Of a stretch of 34,257 nt of DNA, positions 15,359 to 23,235 are shown in pieces. The translations under genes and the position numbers were made by a program. Within the stretch, counting starts at the first letter, position 1. Each line of letters starts with the position of its first letter. This DNA comes from Lachnospiraceae bacterium (GTDB lineage Bacteria > Bacillota > Clostridia > Lachnospirales > Lachnospiraceae), in the NCBI GenBank assembly GCA_015056925.1, contig SVFJ01000027.1:1-34257 (forward strand), written 5' to 3'. A model generated the notes under the pieces. The model searched no databases. It was not told where the DNA came from and saw nothing but the letters and a program-made list of their open reading frames with translations.

Positions 15359-15982
15359 TTACGCGCGCTCAACGGCGCACGTTTTCATCTGTTCTAATTC
15401 CTTGCATGCCTGTTCATAATTATAGAACACGATTCCCTGCATGCCAAGTGCTTTTGCACCTTCAATATTCTCAGGTCTGTCATCAATAAAGACACATTCA
15501 CCTGCCTTTAACTGATAAGTATCCATTAAACATTGGTAAATATCTGCATTAGGCTTTACCATCTTTACAAAAGCAGATACCACCTTACCGTCTACTACAT
15601 CAATGAATGGAAACTTTCCCTTCTTCTCATGCGTTTCAAATAAGGTCTTAGGGTAATTTGATAATAAATACACCTGATAGCCTTCTGCCTTTAACTTCTC
15701 TATCCATGGCAGTGCATACTCAAACGGCTCAACCAGCTCATCAAAATGCTCCCATACCAGATTAAAAGCCTCCAGATACTTCTCATTATCTTTACGAATA
15801 TTATCCAATGCCTCCTGCTCGTCCATGATTCCATGGTCAAGCTCTTTCCACCATTTGCTGCCAAACACGGAATGTTCAAAGATAATCTGCTCTTCTTTAC
15901 CGATTCCCAATGTCTCCATCAGGTCACGCCATCTGAAGTCTACTAATACATTTCCAATATCAAAGATGACATTTTTAATCAT
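15359..15982 (-). CDS. HAD-superfamily phosphatase, YihX-like
   Basis: This 207-residue cytoplasmic phosphatase has the HAD Rossmann core with an alpha-helical cap (about residues 17-90). Motif I is FDIGNVLVDF with the nucleophile D8. Motif II is LLSNYP, the motif III lysine is in MVKPNADIY, and motif IV is FIDDRPENIEGA. As in YihX of E. coli, the residue two after the nucleophile is Gly and not Asp. E. coli YihX hydrolyses alpha-glucose-1-phosphate. Here the start ATG overlaps the stop of the upstream UDP-sugar pyrophosphorylase gene as TAATG, so the two are tightly coupled. A sugar-phosphate substrate fits that neighbour, but this is inference. Confidence 0.92.
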   Translation of the reverse strand: MIKNVIFDIGNVLVDFRWRDLMETLGIGKEEQIIFEHSVFGSKWWKELDHGIMDEQEALDNIRKDNEKYLEAFNLVWEHFDELVEPFEYALPWIEKLKAEGYQVYLLSNYPKTLFETHEKKGKFPFIDVVDGKVVSAFVKMVKPNADIYQCLMDTYQLKAGECVFIDDRPENIEGAKALGMQGIVFYNYEQACKELEQMKTCAVERA

Positions 15983-17214
15983 TATAACTCTACTCCATTC
16001 TCCTTCAAAAGAGCCTGTGCACTTTCTACCGAATCAACACCTGTCTTATTCTTAATCGGCGCAAACTCGTAATTTCTCACTACCTCAAAAGATAAGCAGT
16101 TATCTAATAAATGAATCATATCCAATACAAGAAGCTCAAACTTATATCCGTTTGGTGTCTCTGGCTTATAGTAATTGCCCTCTGCATCCATATAAGGAAT
16201 CTTCTTCTCTACTACATGAACAGGCATCTTTGCATCCATAATCTCTTCAAGCTTATCCACTCTGAATAAATAGTTAAGAATAACACCGAAGTTATAAGAC
16301 AAGTCACCATTTGCCTCTCTTGAGTTAATAATTTCATCTGTCATCTCATAGTACTCTACGATAGAAGGCTTTCCATCCTCTAAGCAAAGTACACCTACCT
16401 TCTCATGTGGGTCTGCCTTTCTAACAACCTTTGCGCCACTTACACGGCCTGAATCCAAAGTGGCACCTACAAATACAGGGTCTGCAATTCTCTGCAATAC
16501 ATTATCAACAGCGAATATATTTAACCACTCAATACCTCTTGCATGAACATCCTTTACAACACCTGTCACGGCCATAGAATAGAACCATCCGCCATTACCG
16601 TTTGGAGATAATGATAAAGAATCCTTCTCTTCCATTAACAGCTTGCCGTCAAAATCTGTAGATGGTGCCATCTCCTGCTGGAAGAACATCACATGCTCCT
16701 TTGGATAACCAAAGTAATTCTTCTCCTCAAAGAAGGCAACTGTCTCTTCATGATTCTTATCACTTGTCATGATGTAAAGAGGTACATAACATCCTGCCTT
16801 GTCTGTTACATCCTGTAAATTGCGAATTAATCTCTCAAAAATGTAAACGTCCTTTGTAAGTCCGATATTATACTTACCCTTTGGACCATCTGAACCAAGT
16901 CTTGTTCCCTGTCCACCAGCTAATAATACAGCACCAACCTTGCCTGCTCTGATTGCATCAAGACCGATTTTTTCATATTTCTCTTTATTTTCATTAATTG
17001 CAGAAACCTCTAATGCTGATAATGGCTCAAGCTTACCTCTCTCCTGTGCAAGCTCTTCGTGTCCTGCCATAGCAACCATGGACCAATCCACTCTCTCAAT
17101 CTGTGCAGCAAGCTTTTCCTTACCTGCATCATCCAGCTTCTGATAAGCTTCCCAAATATGCTCCTGTCCCTTCTCCATTAATATGTTCTTTAATTCGTTC
17201 TCTCTCATACTCAT
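15982..17214 (-). CDS. UDPGP-family UTP-sugar-1-phosphate uridylyltransferase
   Basis: This 410-residue protein belongs to the eukaryote-like UDPGP/UAP1 nucleotidyltransferase family. It should make a UDP-sugar (UDP-glucose, UDP-GlcNAc or UDP-GalNAc) from UTP and sugar-1-phosphate. The nucleotide-binding signature LLAGGQGTRLGSDGPKG lies near residues 97-113. Later motifs include the substrate region NGNGGWF near residue 208 and GVLCLEDGKPSIVEYYEM near residue 275. It is unrelated to GalU or GlmU. AAAGG lies 7 bases before the ATG. It is the first gene of a two-gene operon with the HAD phosphatase. The sugar specificity cannot be read from the sequence. Confidence 0.92.
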   Translation of the reverse strand: MSMRENELKNILMEKGQEHIWEAYQKLDDAGKEKLAAQIERVDWSMVAMAGHEELAQERGKLEPLSALEVSAINENKEKYEKIGLDAIRAGKVGAVLLAGGQGTRLGSDGPKGKYNIGLTKDVYIFERLIRNLQDVTDKAGCYVPLYIMTSDKNHEETVAFFEEKNYFGYPKEHVMFFQQEMAPSTDFDGKLLMEEKDSLSLSPNGNGGWFYSMAVTGVVKDVHARGIEWLNIFAVDNVLQRIADPVFVGATLDSGRVSGAKVVRKADPHEKVGVLCLEDGKPSIVEYYEMTDEIINSREANGDLSYNFGVILNYLFRVDKLEEIMDAKMPVHVVEKKIPYMDAEGNYYKPETPNGYKFELLVLDMIHLLDNCLSFEVVRNYEFAPIKNKTGVDSVESAQALLKENGVEL

Positions 17215-17297
17215 CCCTAAACCTTTCTAAAAAAACAAATTACCCATTATACACACTTATAAAGTGAAATACACATAAAATTATATGCCCGAAGTTA

Positions 17298-17326
17298 TTT
17301 ATACTACATTTTCCATAATATTGCAA
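17298..17326 (-). promoter_or_regulatory. promoter of the UDPGP-HAD operon
   Basis: TTGCAA (17321-17326), a 17-base spacer and TATAAA (17298-17303) on the minus strand. A second TATAAT lies nearer the gene with an overlapping CACTT/AAGTG palindrome but without a good -35. Confidence 0.6.
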
Positions 17327-17644
17327 ATATCTTTCATTAAAAAAGTTTTAATGAATAATATAATATTTTATCACTTATTAAAAAAGTGTTCGAAAATATA
17401 TTGTTTTTAAACCTAATCCGCTCATTTTCAACCATTTCTTTTTATATAACAATTATCTTTATTTCGCCTCGGAATAAACTGAATATTGTATCTATTTAAA
17501 CTAATTATGTGAACTTAATCGAAAATATTTTTTAAAATTTCACTCTTTTATAGACAAATCCTTAAAAAAAATGTAAAATACAAATAAGCGACGATTTGTT
17601 TCGTCTTGTTTACATCTTTTTTATGATGAAAGTGGGAATCGCAT
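17327..17644. other. AT-rich intergenic stretch upstream of the CheC/FliY-like gene
   Basis: No gene is visible. The stretch is strongly AT-rich with several homopolymer runs. Near the plus-strand gene a small palindrome (GACGA/TCGTC, about 17590-17605) is followed by a T-run and TATGAT. I see no convincing sigma-D (TAAA-N15-GCCGATAA) promoter and no GEMM-type c-di-GMP riboswitch. The ribosome binding site before the CheC-like gene is weak (AAGTGGG). Confidence 0.5.
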
Positions 17645-18238
17645 ATGGATTTATTTTCTAAAGAAGAAGCAGATGTAATGGGTGAAATTTCCAATATCTG
17701 TATGGGTTCATCAGCAACCTCCCTTAATGTAATGCTGAACCAACCGGTAAACATTACTACACCTTCTGTTCATTTGGTTCACAAGAATGAACTTTTAAGT
17801 GATTACGAAAAGTCTTGTGTTATCATCAAGGTTCAGTATACAGAAGGTTTGATAGGTAACAATCTACTTGTATTAAAGGATGCTGATGCAAAAATTATTA
17901 CAGACCTAATGATGGGTGGAGATGGTCATGGCAAATACTCAGAGGGTGATATGACGGACTTGCACATCAGTGCAGTATCAGAAGCTATGAATCAGATGAC
18001 TGCAAGTGCTGCCACAGCTATGAGTAAATTATTTGACCACAAGATTGATATTTCGCCACCTTCTGTAAAATCAGTTGTCATAGAAGACTTTGAAGTCGCT
18101 GACGATTTTACAGACGATATGTTTGTAAAGATTAACTTTAAAATGACAATCGGAAGCTTGATTGATAGTACAATGGTTCAATTGTATCCGTATGATCTTG
18201 CGCATTCCATATATCAACTATTCCAGAGGAGGAAATAA
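17645..18238 (+). CDS. CheC/CheX/FliY-like CheY-P phosphatase domain protein without a FliN domain
   Basis: This 197-residue protein has the pseudo-twofold fold of CheC and of the FliY N-terminal domain. The two phosphatase motifs are E14-x-x-N17 in GEISNICMGSSATSL and E113-x-x-N116 in SEAMNQMTASAATAM. Both keep the Glu and Asn pair needed to hydrolyse the phosphoaspartate of CheY-P. The similarity to FliY is strongest (NQPVNITTP), but the C-terminal SpoA/FliN domain that anchors FliY in the flagellar switch is missing. The protein ends naturally 3 bases before cheY, with which it forms an operon. It probably adjusts the phosphorylation state of the neighbouring CheY. Nothing else for flagella or chemotaxis is in the window. 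Confidence 0.85.
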   Translation: MDLFSKEEADVMGEISNICMGSSATSLNVMLNQPVNITTPSVHLVHKNELLSDYEKSCVIIKVQYTEGLIGNNLLVLKDADAKIITDLMMGGDGHGKYSEGDMTDLHISAVSEAMNQMTASAATAMSKLFDHKIDISPPSVKSVVIEDFEVADDFTDDMFVKINFKMTIGSLIDSTMVQLYPYDLAHSIYQLFQRRK

Positions 18239-18241
18239 GAA

Positions 18242-18604
18242 ATGGCAAAGAATGTATTAATTGTCGACGATGCAGCTTTTATGAGAATGATGATTAAGGA
18301 TATTTTATCAAAGAATGGTTATAGTGTAGTAGCTGAAGCTGAAAATGGAAAAATCGCTGTTGACAAATATAATGAAGTAAAACCTGATTTAGTATTAATG
18401 GATATCACAATGCCGGAAATGGACGGTATTCAGGCATTAAAGGCTATTAAGGGTAATGACGCTAACGCATCTATTATCATGTGCTCTGCTATGGGACAGC
18501 AGGCAATGGTTATCGAAGCTATTCAGTCAGGTGCAAAGGATTTCATCGTAAAGCCATTCCAGGCTGAAAGAGTTTTAGAAGCTGTTAAGAAAGTAATCGG
18601 CTAA
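18242..18604 (+). CDS. cheY: CheY-type single-domain response regulator
   Basis: This 120-residue protein is a receiver domain with no output domain. The acid pocket is D9-D10, the phosphoacceptor is D54 in VLMDITMPEMDG, the switch Ser is S82 in MCSAMGQQ, and the conserved lysine is K104 in FIVKPF. These are the features of CheY, which carries the signal from the receptor kinase CheA to the flagellar motor. GAGGAGG lies 8 bases before the ATG. It is the second gene of an operon with the CheC/FliY-like phosphatase. The kinase lies elsewhere. The symbol follows the domain type and partner; strictly it could be a chemotaxis paralogue. Confidence 0.88.
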   Translation: MAKNVLIVDDAAFMRMMIKDILSKNGYSVVAEAENGKIAVDKYNEVKPDLVLMDITMPEMDGIQALKAIKGNDANASIIMCSAMGQQAMVIEAIQSGAKDFIVKPFQAERVLEAVKKVIG

Positions 18605-18624
18605 TAATCTATTTAAAGAATATG

Positions 18625-18656
18625 AAAAAAGTTACGCTTTATTGCGTAACTTTTTT
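18625..18656 (+). terminator. terminator after cheY
   Basis: A 13-bp perfect stem (AAAAAAGTTACGC / GCGTAACTTTTTT, loop of 6) that ends in six T. It may also serve the convergent zinc-ribbon gene. Confidence 0.93.
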
Positions 18657-18683
18657 GATGTATCAAGATGATTCCTTCTTATA

Positions 18684-19079
18684 CTAGCTTCTCTTTACAA
18701 ATTCTATATAACACTTTGGACAGCGTATTGCAATCTTTCCCTTACCTCTCGGAATACGAATCTTCTGACCGCATTGCGGGCACTTGTAGATATGGTAATC
18801 CTTTCTCTGTCGCATATCCTTCTTAAAATTGTACCATTTTGTTTTCCACTTATATCTTGCAGTTAAAAACTTCTGATTCTCCTGCTGACGCTTCATATAA
18901 TTCTTACTGAACATTCTAAAGTAAATATATATGAATATTGCCCACACCAAGGCACCAAATATCGCCCGTCTTGTGAGTAATTCTAACACAATAAGAACCA
19001 ACGAAGCTATAGATAAAAAGCGACTCAGCTCATCTACTCCATATCTGCCCTGCATAAATCTCATTAACTTTTCCCGCAT
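18684..19079 (-). CDS. membrane protein with a C-terminal zinc ribbon
   Basis: This 131-residue protein has one or two hydrophobic segments at about residues 20-55, a basic linker, and a C-terminal zinc ribbon formed by CPQCG and CPKC (about residues 99-122), which should bind one Zn. The role is unknown; small proteins of this build are common in Firmicutes. I chose ATG 19079 because AAAGGA lies 10 bases upstream. An ATG at 19088 would be only 1-2 bases from it. The gene lies about 27 bases after the cardiolipin synthase gene and is probably in the same transcript. Confidence 0.75.
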   Translation of the reverse strand: MREKLMRFMQGRYGVDELSRFLSIASLVLIVLELLTRRAIFGALVWAIFIYIYFRMFSKNYMKRQQENQKFLTARYKWKTKWYNFKKDMRQRKDYHIYKCPQCGQKIRIPRGKGKIAIRCPKCYIEFVKRS

Positions 19080-19106
19080 AACTATCATATCCTTTCCAAA
19101 AAACTA

Positions 19107-20639
19107 CTAAAGCATAGGTGATAGTAGCTTCAATGCTGATTGCACAACCTTTTGATGATAAGGACGTTTCTTCCACTTATCAAATTGAATTTCCTCACAC
19201 TGCTCCAAGGTCTCCATGAAATCCTGCTTCATCTTGGCAACCGCATCCATCTCACTCATAAAAACTCCACACTCATAATGATGATAAAAGCTTCGATAAT
19301 CGGTATTAATTGTTCCACATATTGCGCATTCATCATCCGCAATTACATTCTTAGCATGAATAAATCCCGGCTTATATTCGTAAATCTTCACACCGGCCTC
19401 AATCAGCTTACCATAATTAGAAACATTTACCATATAAACATACCATTTGTCATAAATGGCAGGTACAATAATTCTGACATCTACCTCACTTTCCGCTGCA
19501 CTTCGCAAATCCTCCAGCATATTCTGGTCCAACACCAGATAAGGAGTTGTAATATAAATATAATCTCTTGCCTTTGTAATCATTCGGGTATATGCACCCT
19601 CTATCGGATTAGTCGGATTCCTATGTGGTCCTCCCATAAATGGCTGTACAAAACCATCCTCCTCTACCTGAATACTTGGCTTATATTTTTCATAATCCAA
19701 CACCTCAGCCTTTCTGGTGCTTCTCCACATCTCTAAGAAAAAGCAGGTCAGACTCCATACTCCATTTCCCACAAGTCTGACACCGGTATCCTTCCAGTGT
19801 CCAAAACGCACAATATAGTTAGCATATTCATCTGCAAGATTAATGCCGCCTGTATATCCGATATTACCATCTATGACTGTAATCTTCTGATGATTACGAT
19901 AATTAAAAGTCATTCTTGTAACATCTTGATGAATCGGGTTAAATACTCTCATATGGATTCCCCTACTCTCCATATCTCTACGAAAAGCATGAGTATTAAT
20001 TCTAAGAGTACCAAAATCATCAAATAAAAGCTTTACCTCTACACCTTCCTTGACCTTCTGTGTAAGCACCTCAAGTATCTCATCCCAAACACGCCCCTCG
20101 GACACAATAAAATACTCCATGAAGATAAACTTCTCTGCCTTTCTAAGGTCATCCAGCATAGCAGTCAGCATATCTTCTCCAACTTTATAATAGGTCACCT
20201 TTGTTCCATCATAGATTGGATAACCGGACCTACGAAGATAACGGCTAATCTGTACCTTGTTTGGATGCTCCTGTTGAATATTCGTTGCCACCCTCTCATC
20301 CTGCTTCAGATACTTTGCCGTATCTATCTCTAAATCTCGAAATCTTTGATAATACGGAGAATTCTCTCTCTTTCGTCCCCACATAAAATATAGAAACAGA
20401 CCAGAAATCGGCAACATCAGAATAATCAATATCCAACCCTGCTTATAGGACTCTTCATCATTTACCAATGCAAACACAGTAATTACACTGACTAATTCCA
20501 AAATAAAATATAATTCAAAAAATCCTTTCATCAAATAGGATGCCATAATACACATCGTAATAATCTGCAGAAAAAAAGCCAATGCTACAGTAACTGCTCT
20601 TATAATTCCATAGTATTTACTTCTGATAATACTTCTCAT
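19107..20639 (-). CDS. cls: cardiolipin synthase, phospholipase D type
   Basis: This 510-residue membrane enzyme joins two phosphatidylglycerol molecules to cardiolipin and glycerol. The N-terminal part has two or three membrane segments (about residues 12-35, 40-58 and 67-86). The two HKD catalytic motifs are complete: HQKITVIDGNIGYTGG near residue 250 and HAKNVIADDECAICGTIN near residue 430. This length and topology are typical of Firmicute Cls. GAGGGGG lies 5 bases before the ATG. It is followed closely by the zinc-ribbon membrane protein gene and preceded by the DnaJ-domain gene with a 43-base gap. Confidence 0.94.
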   Translation of the reverse strand: MRSIIRSKYYGIIRAVTVALAFFLQIITMCIMASYLMKGFFELYFILELVSVITVFALVNDEESYKQGWILIILMLPISGLFLYFMWGRKRENSPYYQRFRDLEIDTAKYLKQDERVATNIQQEHPNKVQISRYLRRSGYPIYDGTKVTYYKVGEDMLTAMLDDLRKAEKFIFMEYFIVSEGRVWDEILEVLTQKVKEGVEVKLLFDDFGTLRINTHAFRRDMESRGIHMRVFNPIHQDVTRMTFNYRNHQKITVIDGNIGYTGGINLADEYANYIVRFGHWKDTGVRLVGNGVWSLTCFFLEMWRSTRKAEVLDYEKYKPSIQVEEDGFVQPFMGGPHRNPTNPIEGAYTRMITKARDYIYITTPYLVLDQNMLEDLRSAAESEVDVRIIVPAIYDKWYVYMVNVSNYGKLIEAGVKIYEYKPGFIHAKNVIADDECAICGTINTDYRSFYHHYECGVFMSEMDAVAKMKQDFMETLEQCEEIQFDKWKKRPYHQKVVQSALKLLSPML

Positions 20640-20682
20640 TGCTGCCCCCTCTAATAACTATAGTTTTCTCTTTTGTCTAATC

Positions 20683-21342
20683 CTAAAAGCATATAATCGG
20701 CGCGCCACAGTAATATCCACCACCGCCACAGCACAGATTACAAAACATATTAGCAATGCAAAGCTTCATACAAAGACCATCTGAACCAAAGGACGGATAA
20801 CCATATTCCATCTGTCTTCCTGCATACCATCCTGCCTGTCCGCTTTGAAGACTCTGATAAAACTGGCGGTACTCCATATTATTAGGCTCCATACTAACAG
20901 CTGTTTCCGCATGCTCCTTGGCCATTACCTGGTTACCAAGACCTGCATTTGCCACTGCACTGAAATAATACCACTTTGCTCTTCTGTCCTTAATATTCAC
21001 CAAAACATTCAATGCTTCGTGAAAATGTCTGCTTCGAATATAATTCGCAGCGGCCTCAAAATAACGGTCCTCGTCACTCTGTGTTTCTCTTCTGTATCCT
21101 CCAAAACCGCCAAAATCACCAAATCCACCATATTCCGCCTGCGCATACCCTTGCTCCTTTTCCTTCATAATCTGTGTATACGCCTGCTGAATTTGCTTAA
21201 ACTTTTCCTCTGCCTCCGCTTTATTAGGATTATTCATATTGGCATCCGGATGATACTTTCGGCTCAATGCTCTATATGCTTTTTTAATTTCTTCGTCCGA
21301 TGCACCTCTTTGTACACCTAACACTTGATATGGGTCATTCAT
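20683..21342 (-). CDS. J-domain protein with TPR-like region and Cys-rich tail
   Basis: This 219-residue protein begins with a full J domain (residues 1-62) that has the HPD motif at 31-33, so it can stimulate an Hsp70 (DnaK). A short Gly/Phe linker follows (about 71-84), then TPR-like helices (about 90-165), and a Cys/Gly-rich end with a CCGGGG core (about 190-219) that may bind metal or be membrane-associated. It is not a full DnaJ: the zinc-finger and client-binding domains are absent. Its first 8 bases overlap the end of the DUF5685-like gene (ATGAATGA), which points to coupled translation and a shared role. Confidence 0.88.
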   Translation of the reverse strand: MNDPYQVLGVQRGASDEEIKKAYRALSRKYHPDANMNNPNKAEAEEKFKQIQQAYTQIMKEKEQGYAQAEYGGFGDFGGFGGYRRETQSDEDRYFEAAANYIRSRHFHEALNVLVNIKDRRAKWYYFSAVANAGLGNQVMAKEHAETAVSMEPNNMEYRQFYQSLQSGQAGWYAGRQMEYGYPSFGSDGLCMKLCIANMFCNLCCGGGGYYCGAPIICF

Positions 21343-22177
21343 CCCTTACTTCTCTTTCCTTCTTTTTAATTTGCAGCATCTCGTACCGGCACCATACGCC
21401 GGAATACAAAATATTTCTTAGTATCTCAACGTTCTTAATAATCGGCAGCTTCTCGAACTCTTTGGCACACTCCGTCATCATCATATATAAAATATTATAA
21501 ACATCCTGCTCATAAGTCTTCGTTTCGCAAACCTTATAGAAAGGATTATAATTACCCTTTTTCAAATCTTTGTCCAAATCCTCATAAGCATCCATCAAAT
21601 ATACGAACTTTCCAAGGAAAAATGCCATCCTGCTAATGCTTTCCTGCCATTCATCCTCTCGATAACAAAAACACTCTGCTAAAACCTCTCCAAACAACCC
21701 TGATATCTTGTCCAGATTCTCTTCGCTAGCCTGTTCGCACTCAGATATTTTATCAAATAAAAGCTTTACCTTCGCACATTTCTCTGGATACTTGTCCTGT
21801 ACCTTGCCAAAGCCTTTCTTTAACAGCTTAGCATATACATATCTTGTCCCTTTTCTCTCATCATCCCAATCATCCATACACTTATAGTAAGTAAATAACA
21901 CCGTCATATCTGCAGCATACTCTGTATATTTATTAATATTGGTTGGTGTCCCCTTCTTTGGATGAAGAATACACTTTGAAAAGCCTGTCAATTCTTCCGG
22001 CTCATATAATCCTGATAAAAACATAATTAAAAATGTACAATCATAGGTTAATGCAAACTGTCCCTGAAACCCATATTTTTCCCGCAGTGTCCTACACAAA
22101 CCACAATAATAGGAACGATACAAATCAAATTCCTTAAACTTTAACTCCTGCTTATTTACTGTAATATATCCAAACAT
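21335..22177 (-). CDS. DUF5685-like protein with aspartate-rich motifs
   Basis: This 280-residue, mostly helical protein resembles the DUF5685 family of Lachnospiraceae. An N-terminal CGLC (residues 25-28) lies in a conserved block. Two aspartate-rich motifs stand out: DDWDDE at 102-107 and DAYEDLDKD at 196-204, the latter followed by KKGNYNPF. Their spacing and placement resemble class I isoprenoid/squalene-phytoene synthases, which hold Mg-diphosphate between two such motifs. That similarity is my inference and activity is unproven. There is no signal peptide. AGGAG lies 6 bases before the ATG. It is the first gene of a unit with the J-domain gene. The divergent neighbour upstream is the nuclease-like gene. 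Confidence 0.82.
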   Translation of the reverse strand: MFGYITVNKQELKFKEFDLYRSYYCGLCRTLREKYGFQGQFALTYDCTFLIMFLSGLYEPEELTGFSKCILHPKKGTPTNINKYTEYAADMTVLFTYYKCMDDWDDERKGTRYVYAKLLKKGFGKVQDKYPEKCAKVKLLFDKISECEQASEENLDKISGLFGEVLAECFCYREDEWQESISRMAFFLGKFVYLMDAYEDLDKDLKKGNYNPFYKVCETKTYEQDVYNILYMMMTECAKEFEKLPIIKNVEILRNILYSGVWCRYEMLQIKKKEREVRDE

Positions 22178-22308
22178 AGTTTACTCCTATTTTCTTCATC
22201 AATAAACCTATTTCCCCTATTCTTTACCCATTCTATTATCTATTTTTATTCATCTATGAAGTAAAATCAATTAAAAAACTATGAAAAATTATTAATAAAT
22301 ATAATCAC

Positions 22309-22337
22309 TTCAATATCGACATATATTTTGATAGAAT
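22309..22337 (+). promoter_or_regulatory. weak promoter candidate of the nuclease-like gene
   Basis: TTCAAT (22309-22314), a 17-base spacer and TAGAAT (22332-22337), 33 bases before the start codon. Confidence 0.3.
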
Positions 22338-22369
22338 ATAAATAACAATTTTACTAAAAGGAAAAGAAC

Positions 22370-23185
22370 ATGCCACGTAAAAAAACAGCAGCTTCGAATC
22401 AATCAACCAAATTAAAAGCACCATCTCCAGTAATCAAGTATTCATCTGCGCTTGATGAGAAGCTTTTCTCACAAGCCTGCAAAAAGATGATTGGTGCATC
22501 ACAAGGACAAAATGGTATTGGTACACTTTCAGAAAAGACCATTCATTCCGTCCTCAAATATTATTATGCCCCCAATTCAGACTACCATGAGATAAAAATT
22601 GGAAATTATGTGGCAGATATTTGTGTTGATGGTGAAATCTTTGAAGTACAGACAAGACAGTTTAATAAAATGAGAGATAAATTGTCCTATTTCCTACAAG
22701 AACATGATGTTACAATAATCTATCCCATCCCACATACCAAGTGGCTTTCGTGGTTGGATATGGAAACCGGTGAACTCTCTCCGAAAAGAAAGTCTCCTAA
22801 GACAGGGACTATGTATCATATATTTCCTGAACTTTATAAGATTAAGATGTTTATCACTAATCCGAATCTGCATTTTATTATTTCGCTGATAGACGTAGAA
22901 GAAACCCGCTATCTTAACGGCTGGAGCAAGGATAAAAAGAAGGGCTCCTCTCGCTGTGACGGTATTCCTGTGGGAATCTATGACGAAGTAAGAATTGACA
23001 GTCATGCAGACTATCATGTATTTCTTCCTGACACCCTGCCAGAGCAATTTACTTCTAAAGATTACGCCAAGGCGGCTCATATCCCCCAAAGACTTGCAGG
23101 TGTTGGACTCAATATCTTACTTGAAGTCAATGCTGTAAAGAGAGTGGGTAAGGTTGGAAATGCGTATTTGTATGAAAGAACTTAA
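22370..23185 (+). CDS. putative PD-(D/E)XK-type nuclease with C-terminal helix-turn-helix, unassigned
   Basis: I do not recognise this 271-residue protein. Residues 1-20 are basic and probably disordered. Residues 48-120 have the order of a PD-(D/E)XK nuclease core: a helix with E55, a strand with D83 in VADICVDG, a strand with E92-V-Q94, and then an amphipathic helix (RDKLSYFL) and a strand DVTIIYPI. The D-x8-E-x-Q pattern is an accepted variant of this superfamily. Residues 125-220 are unassigned. Residues 224-270 look like a winged helix-turn-helix. AAAGGA lies 7 bases before the ATG. It is a lone plus-strand gene, divergent from the DUF5685 unit and convergent with gyrA. There is no methyltransferase, helicase or toxin partner beside it. 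Confidence 0.7.
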   Translation: MPRKKTAASNQSTKLKAPSPVIKYSSALDEKLFSQACKKMIGASQGQNGIGTLSEKTIHSVLKYYYAPNSDYHEIKIGNYVADICVDGEIFEVQTRQFNKMRDKLSYFLQEHDVTIIYPIPHTKWLSWLDMETGELSPKRKSPKTGTMYHIFPELYKIKMFITNPNLHFIISLIDVEETRYLNGWSKDKKKGSSRCDGIPVGIYDEVRIDSHADYHVFLPDTLPEQFTSKDYAKAAHIPQRLAGVGLNILLEVNAVKRVGKVGNAYLYERT

Positions 23186-23225
23186 AAGCGCCAAAATCAA
23201 GTTTTTCCTGACTTTGGCGCTTTAT
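23184..23225. terminator. bidirectional terminator between the nuclease-like gene and gyrA
   Basis: AAAGCGCCAAA (23185-23195) pairs with TTTGGCGCTTT (23213-23223), extended by TCA/TGA after one mismatch. T-runs on both strands are short. Confidence 0.8.
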
Positions 23226-23235
23226 AAATCACTTA

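Noticed and set aside
17560-17644. Sigma-D (motility) promoter before the CheC/FliY-like gene
   Set aside because: TAAA-like blocks exist in the AT-rich DNA, but none is followed at the right distance by GCCGATAA.
19140-19736. 198-codon plus-strand frame
   Set aside because: It is fully antisense to cls, which has both HKD motifs, and has no domain of its own.
20845-21321. 158-codon plus-strand frame
   Set aside because: It is antisense to the J-domain gene, with no start signal.
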